Source: Carnegiea gigantea (lineage: Eukaryota > Streptophyta > Magnoliopsida > Caryophyllales > Cactaceae). Taken from it: a stretch of DNA of 64,000 nucleotides. Shown piece by piece: positions 44,540 through 56,238 of this stretch (positions are counted from its first letter, which is position 1; each line of letters begins with the position of its first letter). The notes under the pieces are model-generated. The model was not told where the DNA came from and ran no database searches. It was given only the letters and a program-made list of their open reading frames with translations. Made by a program: the position numbers and the translations under genes. The DNA lies in NCBI GenBank assembly GCA_029747015.1, contig JAKOGI010000122.1, positions 376,501 to 440,500 of the forward strand, given 5' to 3'.

Positions 44540-45650
44540 GAGGTTTAATCTTGTAACGCAGACAAGAAGAGTGCCCCGAGTTAAAATTGAAGCCCTTACC
44601 TTCTCATCTAAGGTATGAATTTTTTAATGCCAATCACACCTTTCCCGTTATTGTTAGTGCTAAGCTTAATGGCACGCAAATTGAGAAATTATTACGTGTG
44701 CTTCAAAAGTATAGAGGCGCCATTGGCTATAGCATTGATGATATCAAGGGGATTAGCCTCTCATTTTACATGCACTGAATTCTTCTTGTTGAAGAGCATC
44801 GACACTCTAGATAACCTCAACGTTGTTTGAATCCCAATATGCAAGAGGTTGTCAAGAAAGAGGTTGTCAAGTTACTTGATGTCAGAATCATCTATCCAAT
44901 CTTGGATAGTGATTGGATGAGCTGATTCAAGTAGTTCCTAAGAAAGGGGTATGACCATTGTCAGGAATGACCAAGATGAGCTTATCTCTACTTGGAAGGT
45001 CACGGTTTGGCGCATGTGCATTGATTATAGGAAACTCAATGATGCCACCCGGAAAGACCATTTCCCCCTTCCTTTCTTTGACTAAATTTGGAATGGTTAG
45101 CCGGGTATTCCTTCTTTTATTACTTGAATAGATACTCTGGATTCCTCTAAGTCCTCGTCTACTGAGGTGACCAAGAGAAAACTACTTTTACATGCCCCTA
45201 CGGGAACTTTTGCATACCGTAGAATGCCCTTTGGCTTATAGAATGCCTTGGTCACCCTCCTAAGGTGTGTGCGTGCCATTTTCTCTGACTTTGTTGAAAG
45301 GATAATGGAGGTTTTCATGGATGACTTCTTGATCTTTGGAGGCACTGTTGATTTGTGCTTGGAGAAATTAGCTAAAGCCCTCTATAAATGCGAAGAAGTT
45401 AACTTGGACCTCAATTGTAAAAAGTGCCATTTTATGATGCAAGAAGGTGTAGTTTTAGAGCATGTGGTTTCGTAGAGCGATATTGAGGTTGATAAAGCAT
45501 ATTGAGTACTTGCCAGCCCCAACTTATGTCAAAGGGGTGAGAAGCTTCCTCGGACATACAGGTTTCTACCGCTGTTTCATCAAGGATTTCTCTAAAATAG
45601 CTAAGCCTCTCACTTTGCTTCTGGCCAAAGATACCCCATGTTTTTACTAA
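44540..45650 (+). pseudogene. Athila-type reverse transcriptase
   Basis: It opens with LKPLPSHLRYEFF and KYRGAIGYSIDDIKGIS, the standard lead-in to Athila RT. The fingers/palm part (44840-45240) is spread over several frames with many stops. The active site reads VFMDDFLIFGG at about 45311-45343, so both Asp of the MDD box survive. The thumb part ([20 protein letters not shown]) lies near 45530-45600. Confidence 0.82.
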
Positions 45651-46140
45651 CGAGTGTCTTGAAGCATTTCAGAAAATCAAAGAGACCCTTATCACAGCCC
45701 CCCATCATCCAACTGCCTGATTGGGGTCTTCCTTTCGAGATTATGTGCGATGCTAGAGTTCATGTAGTTGGGGCGATTTTAGGGCAACGGAAAGACAAGA
45801 AGCCATATGTTATCTATTATGCTAGCAAGACATTTTATGAGGCTCAACAAAACTACACTGCCACCAAGAAGGAGTTACTTGCAGTGGTGTACGCAATCGA
45901 GAAATTCTGACCACTCTTGTGCTCTAAGGTTAATGTGTACACCGATCACTCTACCCTCAAGCATCTTCTAGACAAAGCGAACTTCAAGCCTCGACTAATT
46001 TAGTGGGCCCTCCTCCTCTAAGTGTTTGTACTCAAAAACTGGGACAATAAGCGCACTAAGAATGTGGTGGCAGATCACCTCTCTTAGTTACCTACATCCT
46101 TAAGGTATGAAGGGGAGTGTGACTTGCCAATCGATGACTC
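45651..46140 (+). pseudogene. Athila-type RNase H
   Basis: The frame shows FEIMCDARVHVVGAILGQ, YYASKTFYEAQQNYTATKKE and then, after a stop, VNVYTDHSTLKHLL. These are the Asp, Glu and Asp motifs of gypsy RNase H. A further segment, NVVADHLS, precedes the integrase. Stops fall near 45908, 46002, 46020 and 46086. Confidence 0.82.
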
Positions 46141-46184
46141 TTTTTGGATGATCACTTGTTTGCCCTTGCAACGTCGAGTGTCCC

Positions 46185-47476
46185 TTGGTATGCCGAATTG
46201 GTCAACTATTTGGCATATGGGATTCGCCGGATATGAACTACCGTCAAAAGAAGCAATTTTTCTACCAAGCCAAATTATACTTTTGGGAGGAGTCTTGCTT
46301 GTATAAGGCTTATGGAGATGACATTATACGGAGATGCGTGCCCGAGGAGGAGATCAATTCCATCATCTCTCATTGCCATGACTTGCCCTGTGGAGGGCAT
46401 GCAAGCATTGATAAAATCGCGGCCAAGATCGTTTAAGCCGATTTTTATTGGCCCACCTTGTTCAAAGATCTGCATAAACATGTTCGGGCTTGTGATCGAT
46501 GTCAAAGGGCCGAAAACTTGTCTAGGCGACATGAAATGCCCCTAAATTATATACTTAAAGTTGAAGTCTTTGATGTTTGAGGCATGGACTTCATGGGACC
46601 TTTCCCATCTTCTCGAGGTAACAAGTACATCTTGGTGGCCGCCGGTTATGTCTCCAACTGGGTGAAGGCCCTCACTAGCCCCACTAACGACTCCCGAGTG
46701 GTAGTTCGACTATTCGAGAAGGTAATCTTCCCTCGCTATAGAGTCCCCTGGGTCCTCATTAGTGATAATGGAACTCATTTTATTGAGAAGAAGCTTGAGA
46801 ATTTGTTGAGGAAGTACGAGGTGCATCACAAGTATGGGCTTGGCTACCACCCTCAAACGAGTGGCCAAGTGGATATGTCCAGCCGAGAAATCTAGATTAT
46901 TTTAGAAAAAATGGTTGTACGATCAAGAAAAGATTGGACGGACAAGCTAGATGATGCTCTATGGGCTTACTACACGGCCTTCAACACCCCTATTGGCACC
47001 ACGCCATTTAGATTGATTTACAGTAGGCCATGCCATCTCCCTATTGAGTTAGAGCACAAGGCCTATTGGGCTATCAAGTTTCTTAATTTTAATTTGAAGG
47101 CCACGGGCGAAAAGAGGTTGCTCTAATTAAATGAGCTTGAAAAAGCTTCACTCTAATGCTTATAAAAGTTTAAGGATTTATAAGGAGTGGATGAACAGGT
47201 GGCATGACAAGCATATTCACTGGAGGGAGTTCCGAGTTAGTGATTCGGTCCTTCTCTTAAATTCAAGGTTGAAATTATTTCCAGGCAAACTCCCTTCTAG
47301 GTGGTCAAGCCCCTTTAAGGTGAAGAAGGTATATCCCTATGGAGAAATTGAGATAGGCACGGAGGCCATATATGGGTGCCTTCAAAGTGAATGAATCACG
47401 GATCAAGCGTTACATTGATGGTGAGCCGATTGACGGGAAGGTCACCTACGACCTTTCGGATGCCAATTCCCCTTAA
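46185..47476 (+). pseudogene. Athila-type integrase
   Basis: The zinc-binding part reads HCHDLPCGGHAS...CDRCQRA (HHCC). The core has GMDFMGPFPSSRGN, then LISDNGTHF and MSSREI, giving the D, D and E positions. Next come [19 protein letters not shown] and the C-terminal segment LLLNSRLKLFPGKLPSRW, ending at a TAA near 47476 after a frame change near 47370. Stops near 46434, 46577, 46893 and 47124 sit mostly where relatives have Gln or Trp. Confidence 0.87.
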
Positions 47477-48343
47477 AATCCATTTGTAGTCAAGCTCATG
47501 ACCTTAAAAGAGCGCTTGTTAAGAGGCAGGATCTTCCTCGTGGCTTTTGACTCAAATAAGGAGGAAGAGTTACCCGGAAAAAAATGGAACAAATTTACCT
47601 CGGTTGAAATTGCTTAGGCGACGGGCGGGCTATCAACTAAATGATGGTCATCACCTGGGCCTACGAGAACTTTCCCCAAATTCAAGGAGCTAGCGATGGC
47701 TGTCGTCAGAACGACAACCATGCCATCACCAGATCCTTGATGACAGATCGTCGTATAGGCGACGTATGTTACCTAGCCTAATACTGTCTTTTTTTTCCTT
47801 TCCTCTTTCTTCATTTCTTCTTCATCTTCTACACCCCCACGACTTTTTTTCTCTAGAACCCCTCAAAGCTCCATCACCAAGCCCTCAAATCCACCACTCT
47901 CCCACTCACATTTTCACTATTTTTCACCATTTTCTTCACTCTTTTCACCTTTACTTGCTTATTCTTCCATTAAAATACCTTCTTTCTCCACCACTCACAC
48001 AAATCCTCACCACTCACACCCTAACCCCAATATTCTCTCTCTAAAATCTGGCCACCTCAAGGTGTTTTCCGGCCATTCTATTATCGAATTTTGCTTTCCC
48101 CCAGTCCAAGCTTCCATTTGCATACCACATTGTACCTCCACCTCATCACTTTCTCTGTCTATAAATTTCACCACCATGGAAGTTTAAGGAGAGAGAAAGC
48201 TTCACTTTTAAGGTCTTATTACTCCAATTTGGTGCTCTCTTGCTAGTGGGTATCTCCATAGCTTGCTTGGATTACTTAGTTTTGGAGAGATTGAGGTGCT
48301 ATAACTATTTAGAGTTTGAGGACTTTTTGGGCTTGATTCCACC
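47477..48343 (+). other. Pol-to-ORF3 spacer of the Athila-type element
   Basis: A non-coding spacer of about 870 bp. The first part repeats TAGGCGACG (about 47615 and 47754), a word also present in the LTR GC-block (40903). The second part (about 47785-48060) is strongly pyrimidine-rich. Such a spacer could carry a promoter or splice acceptor for the third ORF, but nothing proves it. Confidence 0.5.
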
Positions 48344-49774
48344 ATGGGTAAGAAGACAACCACATTCGGACCTTCATCTTCAGGGACCTCCAAGCGTGCT
48401 AAGACGATTGCCCCTACTCCCACCGCCAATGTGCCCCAATCCGGGTCGAAGCGACCCGAGGTAACCACTGTACTCCCCCTCATGCTATAAACAAATATGC
48501 ATTACAATTCATTGAGCAAGAGCAAACCAGTCGTTATGATTCCATTGCTAGCCGACGAATAACTGAGCCTAAAGACATTGACTCTGGTATGTTGAGGAGT
48601 TTAGGCTTGCTGGAAAGTTTAAATGAATTGCTTAAGATTGTGGGTTGGGTTGATTACATGACCATGACTAAACCATTGTATGAGAGCTTGTGGTAGGAGT
48701 TTTTGAGCTCCCTTAAGGTGAATTGGAACACCCCATACCAAAAATACCCATCCACATCCAATTTCGGCTTTTTAATCGGATCTTTAAGGCCAACCTAGAG
48801 GAGTTTGACTGTCATCTAAGGCTCCCTCATGATAATGTTTGGACCCCTGCCCATGAGAATTTCAATAACAACAGTTTTGGATGGAAATCACATGTGATAA
48901 GTGTACCGTGGTGAAGGACAACTTGAGGAGTTATGTAGCCTATAGTGCTAGTAGTTCTAAGGTCACCTCTACTTGCAACCTCGACCTTTGATATCTTCAC
49001 TACCTCATGGCCAACACCATTTTCACACATCACGAGAGCCAAAACAAAGCCCGATGGAGTGAAGTCTTTCTCTTGTGGTGTATCCTCAATGATGAGAGTT
49101 TTTATACGGGAGCTTTCATTTTCTATTAGTTGGTCTTTCAAGCTTCCTCTTCTAAGTCCCCTATTGCTTGTGGGGGTATCATTTCAGCTATTGCATATGC
49201 TTTGGGTTTGGAGTCTCTCATAAGAAAAGTAACTCCATTGTTCCAAGGGGGATGCTTAGATTTAGCCGCTTGTATTAACATGAAGATTTTCAAAATGGAG
49301 GGTGGACGTGCCTTTGTCAACCACCACGGCTAACTTCTTTTTTAAGTCCCAAAACCCTCTAAGACCACTTGTTCTGATCCCTCCAATTGGGTGTATGATG
49401 ATGATATCGATATAGATACGGATGAGGATGACTCTTCACCCCAGGGAGGGCATATCAGTGGAGGAGAGGGAGGTGTCGGATGTTCGAGGTTCACTCCACC
49501 TGAGAGGATGTTTAAACCCCCCATGACTATGAGCCGAGGTGCTGCAAGCTCTTCAGGCTTTAATGAAGCCCATTTCGATCAATATATGGATGACCACTTC
49601 TCTCGCTTCAACTTGAGGCTCGATACAATTGATTAGCGTCAACAACAACACGCTCAAGCCCAACAAGAGTTGTACCACCGGCAAATGGAGTTTGATCGAC
49701 GGTAATAGAACTTGGAGCATAATGTTTACTATGCATATGAGCACCATAATTGGCCCTACCCTCCACCCGATTAG
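48344..49774 (+). pseudogene. Athila-type third ORF (Athila ORF1-like/env-like)
   Basis: It starts at ATG 48344 (MGKKTTTFGPSSSGTSKRAK), in an ACCATGG context. Downstream, in shifting frames, come FRLFNRIFKANLEEFDCHL, then HYLMANTIFTHHES and ARWSEVFLLWCILNDES, and SPIACGGIISAIAYALGLES. This matches the domain annotated as Arabidopsis retrotransposon ORF-1, ATHILA (PF03078 as I remember). An acidic linker (DDDIDIDTDEDD) and a Gln-rich, coiled-coil-like end (HAQAQQELYHRQMEF) follow, to TAG 49774. Many stops are present. The position after pol is where Athila elements carry an env-like ORF; I see no transmembrane segment. Confidence 0.72.
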
Positions 49775-51740
49775 AGGTCCAGTGGCCCCTATTAATGTTT
49801 TATAAGTTTCTCCCCCTCCCCTACCCTTTGCACTCTTTACATGATTATACATTGGGGACAATGCATATCCTGAGCATAGGGGGTAAGTTAGTAAGCTCAT
49901 GTGCTAGGGAGATATTGTGGTACGAGAGAGTCCTAAAATGGGTTGTCTTATTGTCATTAGGGGGTATTTCTTAGGACTTTGCTGATTTGATTAAGGTGTT
50001 GGTGGGATTGACTTAGTGGTATGATTAGTGAATGGAAAAAATTAAGAGGTGTTCATATAGGATAGTAACTCATTTAGCTGCATTTTTAGGAATCATTGCA
50101 GATTAGGCCTTGCATAAGTAGAGCATGTATACCCTTCTTTTGCATTGTATATATATTTGTTTCCTTTTCTAATCGTGAGAAGCAATGCCGAGAAGGGCAA
50201 CATTAACCCTGCAAGGTACATTTCTTACCCTACTCTTCATTTTCCTTCTTGTTGATCTCTGTTTGCTTTTAAAAAAGAATCAAAATTTTAAAAAATTTAA
50301 AAAAAAACCTTTTATGATGCGAGTACGTGGTGTAAATTGTTGATTGATTAGCTTGGTTGCACACTTGGGATGAGGCTTTGGTTTTGGTTGTTGTAGCATG
50401 GTAGTGTAAGCTCCTTTGGTAATTGTTTTACCTTGTGTGCACGCCTTTGCTTTTGAGGCTCTTTTGGTCTTGATTTGGAGCGATTTAGCTAGTGGTTGAC
50501 TCATAGGATAAATAGTTGTCACCAAGGTGACTTGACCCGTGAGTTTTTTGAGCCTTCAGGTGACCACTCATCTTTAGTGGTTCTTTTTTTTCTTCTTGTG
50601 TGGCTCACCCTTAATTGCATTGCTAGGACTTGGCTTAGTGCGTTTTCAAAACCATATTAGGCAATACGCACCATTTGATATAATTGAGGCATTCTTTGCT
50701 GTTTAAGCCACGTAGCCTAAAAACCACCTAAATGATGTTTAGACCCTTTTGCTCACCCACATTGAGCCTTGTCTATCTTTATTGTTCCCATACTCATTTC
50801 ACCCTTAGCCAATTCACATTTCTTACCCTAATGCAATTGAGGCTAGTGGAGTAAAACTTTTCACGATTGTGGGGTTTGCTTTTGAGTTAGATCATCATTG
50901 GGTGTATGTTGTGGAAATTTGTGTTTGAAAAGGGAATGGAAGGGAAGCCAGAATGTCCTTAACTAAGTGCTTAGCATCAAGTCCCTTGGGTTGAGGTTGC
51001 TTAAAAAAAAGGGGAAAAAAAACAAATGAAATGAGGGAAAAACAGGAGCAAGCCTCCTTTTATGTACAAAAAAAAGGAGAAAACTTTTGCAAATAAGGTG
51101 CTTGGCAAACTGGTTTTCATTTCAAATTGAATTGGCCCCCTCTTGAGTTGTTCCAAAGTGGGTTGTGGGTGTGAAGTAGAGTTTTGTTTCTATCTCCTTA
51201 TTGTGGAAAGTATTCTTGCCCCCTAGCTTAAGGCTATTCAGCTCTACTTATCCCAAAATATTTTTCCCATCTTACGTTTACCAAAGAGCCCCATTGTACC
51301 CTTTTTCAAAGCCCTCTTGATCAAAGTGCGTGCATTTTTGCCCCAAGCGGTGGAGAATGAGGACTCCTACAAGCCTATGGTTTTTGATTAGCTTAGCAAT
51401 GAGAGTAAACATGAATGCATTTAAACACTTGGAGAGAAAAGTCCCACTTGGCCATAAAGCGAGGCTTTCCCTGGTCTCTTTTGCCCACCATTAGCCAACT
51501 GCCTCACTTCATGCCTTGAAGATCTCATTAAGGCATAAGATGCGCTTATCATCGAGGTAATTCTGAGGAAGTATCATGTCTATTTTGCTTCCTCACCTCA
51601 TCTTTGTCACTTCTTGATTGTGTGACCTTGCTATTTGGTTGGCCTTTATCGCCATATCGGAGAAGGGTACTTTAGGAATCGATTTTCTCCTTCGTGCAGT
51701 GTCAAGCTAAGCTTGCTTGATGACAAGCAAGAGCTAAGCA
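49775..51740 (+). other. Long 3' untranslated region of the Athila-type element
   Basis: About 2 kb without conserved ORFs between the third ORF and the polypurine tract. It includes a polypurine-like GAGCATAGGGGGT at 49873-49884 and A-rich runs near 51005-51080. Long 3' regions are common in Athila elements. Confidence 0.65.
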
Positions 51741-51749
51741 TGGGGGAGT
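51741..51749 (+). other. Polypurine tract of the Athila-type element
   Basis: TGGGGGAGT directly precedes the 3' LTR start TGATGA. The preceding TAAGCA resembles the context of the internal copy near 49873. Confidence 0.8.
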
Positions 51750-53127
51750 TGATGAACCCCAATTTTAACTAAGCTCATATCCCCTTAGTTCATTTTCCCT
51801 AATTTTCGTTTGAGTTAGAGGGATTTGACCATATAATGCCTCTTCTAACGTCGTTGCCTTATTTTAAGCCCTTTTCTGACCTTTTGAAGGTAATTTCAAG
51901 ATATTCAAGGAAGAGGGGTAGCTAAAACCTGGAAAAAGGCAAGGCGAGAGCAAGGATGATCACCCAAAGGCTTGAGGGGAGCAAGTGAGCAAGGCAAATA
52001 TAAAGTTTCTAATGCACAAGGACAGGCAACAGCCTGACTGTTGCTGCCCTGCAGGTTTCCAGGAGATGGTGACGGCCTTCGTCTTTACGATAGGTAGGCC
52101 GTCATTATGTCATTAGAAACTCCTGCTAGGCGATGGCCAGGGTGTCTCCAAGGCGATCCCTATCGCATTTTCCTAGTTTACTTAACCTACAAATACCATG
52201 TTTTGCCTAATTACAGGCATGCTGGATTTTCTTCTTGTAAAAGCACTTTAAACACTTTCTATGCTTGATTTTAGGGTTAAGAATGATTAGGGTCCTTGGG
52301 TTTTTCTTGATTAAAGATCTTAAAGACTTTCATTCTCTAATCCATTAATCTAAGTTTGTTCTTCTTTCTCTCTCTTTTCCTTTTCAGTTGGTGTTGTTTA
52401 CTTGTTTGATCATGCTTGGTTGTGATTGTTGGATTGTTAAGATGATGATTAGTGAGTAGTTTCCTCAACATGGGTTGGGGATCAGGAGCTTGGATGGCTT
52501 AATAAACTTGGTGTGAACTTATCCTGCCTTAATCTCCAAGTTATTTAGGGGTCACATTCTCTACCCACCAAGTGTTTAATGAAATATCCCAAAGGACATT
52601 TTATCATGTGCTTAGGGTGAATAATCACACCGAGAGGTGGTATTCTCGCTTTGTGGATAGAAGAAGAGAGAACAAGTCTTAGGTATGAAAATAACCCAAG
52701 GCCTTATTAGGTGCAAGTTGGCCCTATTCAATCTTAACCTTCAAGCCCCCATGAAAATAGGTGGGTTTGGTGATTAAGGTTACCCTTAGTCTTCAAAAGG
52801 AGGTTTGGACAATCTTAAACAAGCCAATCACCCCCTTTATGAATCATTTGTCGATTAAGTCAAGTTCGGGAATCCATGCCAAGAATGAATAACTAGCCAC
52901 TAGCAACTAATCCATCGACCTAAGTTCTTCCCCCAATTGAATTTCAGACTACTATTTTGCCTAGCCGTTGTTTCTTTCACTCTCAAACTTACTCTTCACA
53001 TCTCTAGATTCAGCCTAATCACTAAGTTAGGTATTCTGGAATCTTGTTCTCAGTGGACGCACCCCAAGTATGCGACAATAAACCGTTTTCTTGCGGTATA
53101 AATTTAACGCTTATTTCCAAGCGAACA
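51750..53127 (+). repeat. 3' LTR of the Athila-type element
   Basis: It starts TGATGAACCCC and ends GCGAACA. It is clearly homologous to 40515-41900 with many scattered differences, so the insertion is old. Confidence 0.88.
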
Positions 53128-55550
53128 AGAAAACAATTTAAGTACAAATTGGAAGGTTGGATAAACATTTTCAACCCCAACCTGACACGGTTTAAATTAA
53201 GTCAAAATCTTATCAATTGAAATAGGACCAACATTAAATATCAAAATCTTATAATTTGCCTATTTTCTATGTGACCTTCAGAAACTATGCCGGTGTTTTT
53301 GTTATGTGGGGATTAAATAAGTCATACAATTTGCTGTCTCTAATCTAAGTATTCATTTTGGCAAACTACCAGCATACTTGGCTAATTAGGGGAAGTTTTT
53401 TCTTTTAATTAGAAACTCATAAATCTAGTTGACCTAATGAAGTGGACATGACCAAGTTTGCTTGTAAGAATCAACAAGTCATGGTAGTGTCTTATCATAG
53501 CTAGGACTAGGTGTAAAAGCTATTGACATGCCTTTTAAGTTCATCCGTCCTCCTTCCAACCTCCCAACCTCATCTCCAAGATTCATAGTAATTAAAGCAA
53601 TATTTTTCTCAGGTCATTTACCCCTAACACCTTGAACCTCATCTCAAGCATATCAAAGAAACAAATATGTTATTTGGACTTCTTGCAGAGAGAGACTATA
53701 GTAGCAGACTACTGTTTCAGTACTTTCACTTCCGGCCAAGAGAGATTGGGGTTGCTGATGATTTGTTCTTAATGTTGTTCAGGCTTTTCTTATGAAACTT
53801 GTTTTCTCAATGTCTTCTATTCGATTTCAATGAGTACTTATATAGTTGCTCTTCTGGATGTAGCATTTAAATATACGCTAATCGTGGTATTTGGATCGGA
53901 TTTATTGTTGTAATTAAAGAGAAGGGATTTCGTTCTTAGTCTAATTTTGCTCATCAACGTTCAACTTTCATCCCTAGTGGAGTCACATCATCCATATGAT
54001 TCTAGAGGTGACTGGGTAGTTACTCAGTAGATTTGGGAAACCAAATATACAATGAAAACATTATCTTTTTCTAGCACTTATTTTTGGATATATTATCCAT
54101 TTTCTGAATTTTTTTATTTTCCCAATATTTCGCTCCATATTTTACCCAAACACCATTTGTCACAATTTTTTTTTCATTCCTTCAAGGAATTGAAATTAAT
54201 TTTTTCCTCCTTACCCAACAAAATTTCAAGTCATCAAATATTTTCCTTTGAAAAAAGGCCTTCAAATAACTATTTTTGTTTTATGAGATCTTTCTTTAAA
54301 CAAAAGCCCTCAAATAACTATTTTCGTTTTATGAGATCTCTATTTTTTTTTTATGTTTAAATAGTGTACAAATTTTTGTAAAAAAAAGCATAAATTACGG
54401 TGATAAGTGTAAAAACAACTAAGGAAATAAAACAAATTAGGAAAATACATAGATAACTTTCCCACTATACTTTTCAAAAAAAGTTATTCATTTTAGTTAT
54501 TTTTGTTTTTCAAAAATATCTTGATTTAAATGGAAAATTGTATATCGAATCTTCAAACTTAATGGGCATAAAAATTCTATTAGCAAATTCATTTACATAT
54601 TTAGTCCTTCACTTTTCTATTTTGTACAATTTTTCATAAAATTTTCTAAATTATAGGATTACCATATTCTTTTCAAGCCAGACTTTGTTTTATCCCCAAA
54701 AAAACAAAAATTGCAATTGTGCATTTACATGGTAGTTGACACAAAATTTCTGACTTCCACCAAGACGCGTATCACCACTCATTTCGTTACACCCTACCAC
54801 CAAACCCTCGTAACCACAGCATGAGTGAGAAAAAAGAAGCGAGAGGCAGCAAGAGGAAGAGATAGGGATTGCGGTAATGGTGGCAGTGCAACCGAAGTAG
54901 CTAGCTAGAAATTTCTCGGTGGCGAGCACGCAAGCATGGAGGTCGCTTAAGCACCACAAGCACAGTAGCAGAGGGAAAAACTTGAAAAAAGCAGGGGAGG
55001 GGATTTTGAGTCATAACGATGAGAATCCACCCAAAATCAACCCAATTTTGCCCTAATTGATTTGAATCGAGGAGGGCAATTCTAATTCCTAAACTATTAG
55101 TAATTTCAACCCTGAGATTTCTCTTAATTGGTTCAATTGTATAAGAGTGAATTAGGGATTGGATTGTAGAAATCATGGAAATTAAATATGTAAATAGTTG
55201 GGTTGACGAAATTGAGGCGAATTGTGCTTGGTATGCGTATGTGACTGCTGACGGAGTTGGTGTTTTAGGAAACTTTTGGGTCGTTATTAATGTGAATTTG
55301 TGCAATATTCTTGATTAATTTAGACATTTAGTTGAGTGGGCACTATGAACATGAATTGTTGACAACATAGAGTAGCATCCTATCATACTGTAGGGGGAAA
55401 CTACCGTGTATATGTGTGACCATCTTTTGGACATATCTAAAGGGGGCAAACTGCTGCCGACCTGATCCTGGATAAAGTGAAAGCGCCGGACAACAGCTAA
55501 ACCGTCAAGTTCAGCATTGACCTCACTGATTAATGGATGCTCTGTATTAA
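53128..55550. other. Unassigned DNA, probably host
   Basis: No convincing gene. A 48-bp tandem duplication lies at about 54259-54345 (CAAATAACTATTTTTG units). A short plus-strand frame of 47 codons starts at about 55175 (MEIKYVNSWVDEIEANCAWY) without a family match. The two minus-strand ORFs at 54690-54959 and 54901-55305 show no domain. Confidence 0.45.
54259..54345. repeat. 48-bp tandem duplication
   Basis: CAAATAACTATTTTTGTTTT plus ATGAGATC occurs twice in a row with one or two changes. Confidence 0.7.
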
Positions 55551-56238
55551 GAGCATTCCCAATAATGAGCCAGATTTTTGGCTCATTAGTGGGGGTCTAC
55601 CTCTACCACGTCAGCTTCTGAGCTAATTTCTCAGCTCACAATCCTTCCTCTCTCTAGTGCAAGGATCATCACTTTGGCTCACCACATGAAATAATACACA
55701 TTGACCCTACAACCAAACATATTTAATTACTTTTATTCATTTATTTTGCTTTATTATTCAGATGAATAATTTGTGAAAAATATTAGTACTAATTTGATTA
55801 CACAATTGTTTAAAGGAGACTTATTAAAAAAAATTGCTTCATTTGTTTTTTGGTTAAAAAAGCACCTTCAACATCTTTACAACTAAAAACATACAAAATT
55901 AAGAATTTTAATTACAAATTAAGAATTTAATTTCAAAAATTAAAAGGGTTGTTGGGCAATCTCTACAATTGAAAACACATAAAATTAAAAGACTTGTTGG
56001 CAATTTAAATTTTCCTTTTTTAAAAATATGCTGTCATACTTTCCAAAAAAATTCAAAGCCTAGCCCCAAAACAATGTCGTTTTGGGTGCTAGGAGACACA
56101 AAAAATTACACGGGCCGGCTCAAGGCTCGTGGCCGCTTGTCGAGCCCCGAGCCGTGCACAAACGATGCACTCCCTTGAGCCGCTCGTGTGCGGACCACGT
56201 TGATTTCTTAGCTCGCGCCATGACCGCTGTGCATGCTC
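55551..56238. mobile_element. MITE, Tourist/PIF-like
   Basis: The left end is GAGCATTCCCAA. The right end, read inverted, is GAGCATGCACAG. Both are flanked by TAA (55548-55550 and 56239-56241). A 3-bp TAA/TTA duplication is the hallmark of PIF/Harbinger-type elements. The interior has no transposase. Further in, CCACGTCAGC on the left and CCACGTTGA on the right hint at longer subterminal symmetry. The TIR is short, so this is a moderate-confidence call. Confidence 0.55.

Larger units (their letters stand above)
40515..53127 (+). mobile_element. Ty3/gypsy retrotransposon, Athila type
   Basis: Direct LTRs (40515-41900 and 51750-53127) flank a primer site resembling the tRNA-Asp type, gag, protease, RT, RNase H, integrase, a third ORF with an Athila-type domain, a long 3' untranslated region and a TGGGGGAG polypurine tract. 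At 12.6 kb it has the usual size of Athila elements. Integrase follows RNase H, the gypsy order. Every reading frame is interrupted, mostly by TAA/TAG/TGA where Gln or Trp would be expected, so it is dead. Flanks are A-rich on both sides (AGAAAAA and AGAAAAC) and may contain the mutated target duplication. Confidence 0.9.

Noticed and set aside
54901..55305. Minus-strand ORF of 134 codons
   Set aside because: No domain, no homologue recognised and no neighbouring gene structure; composition looks like chance.
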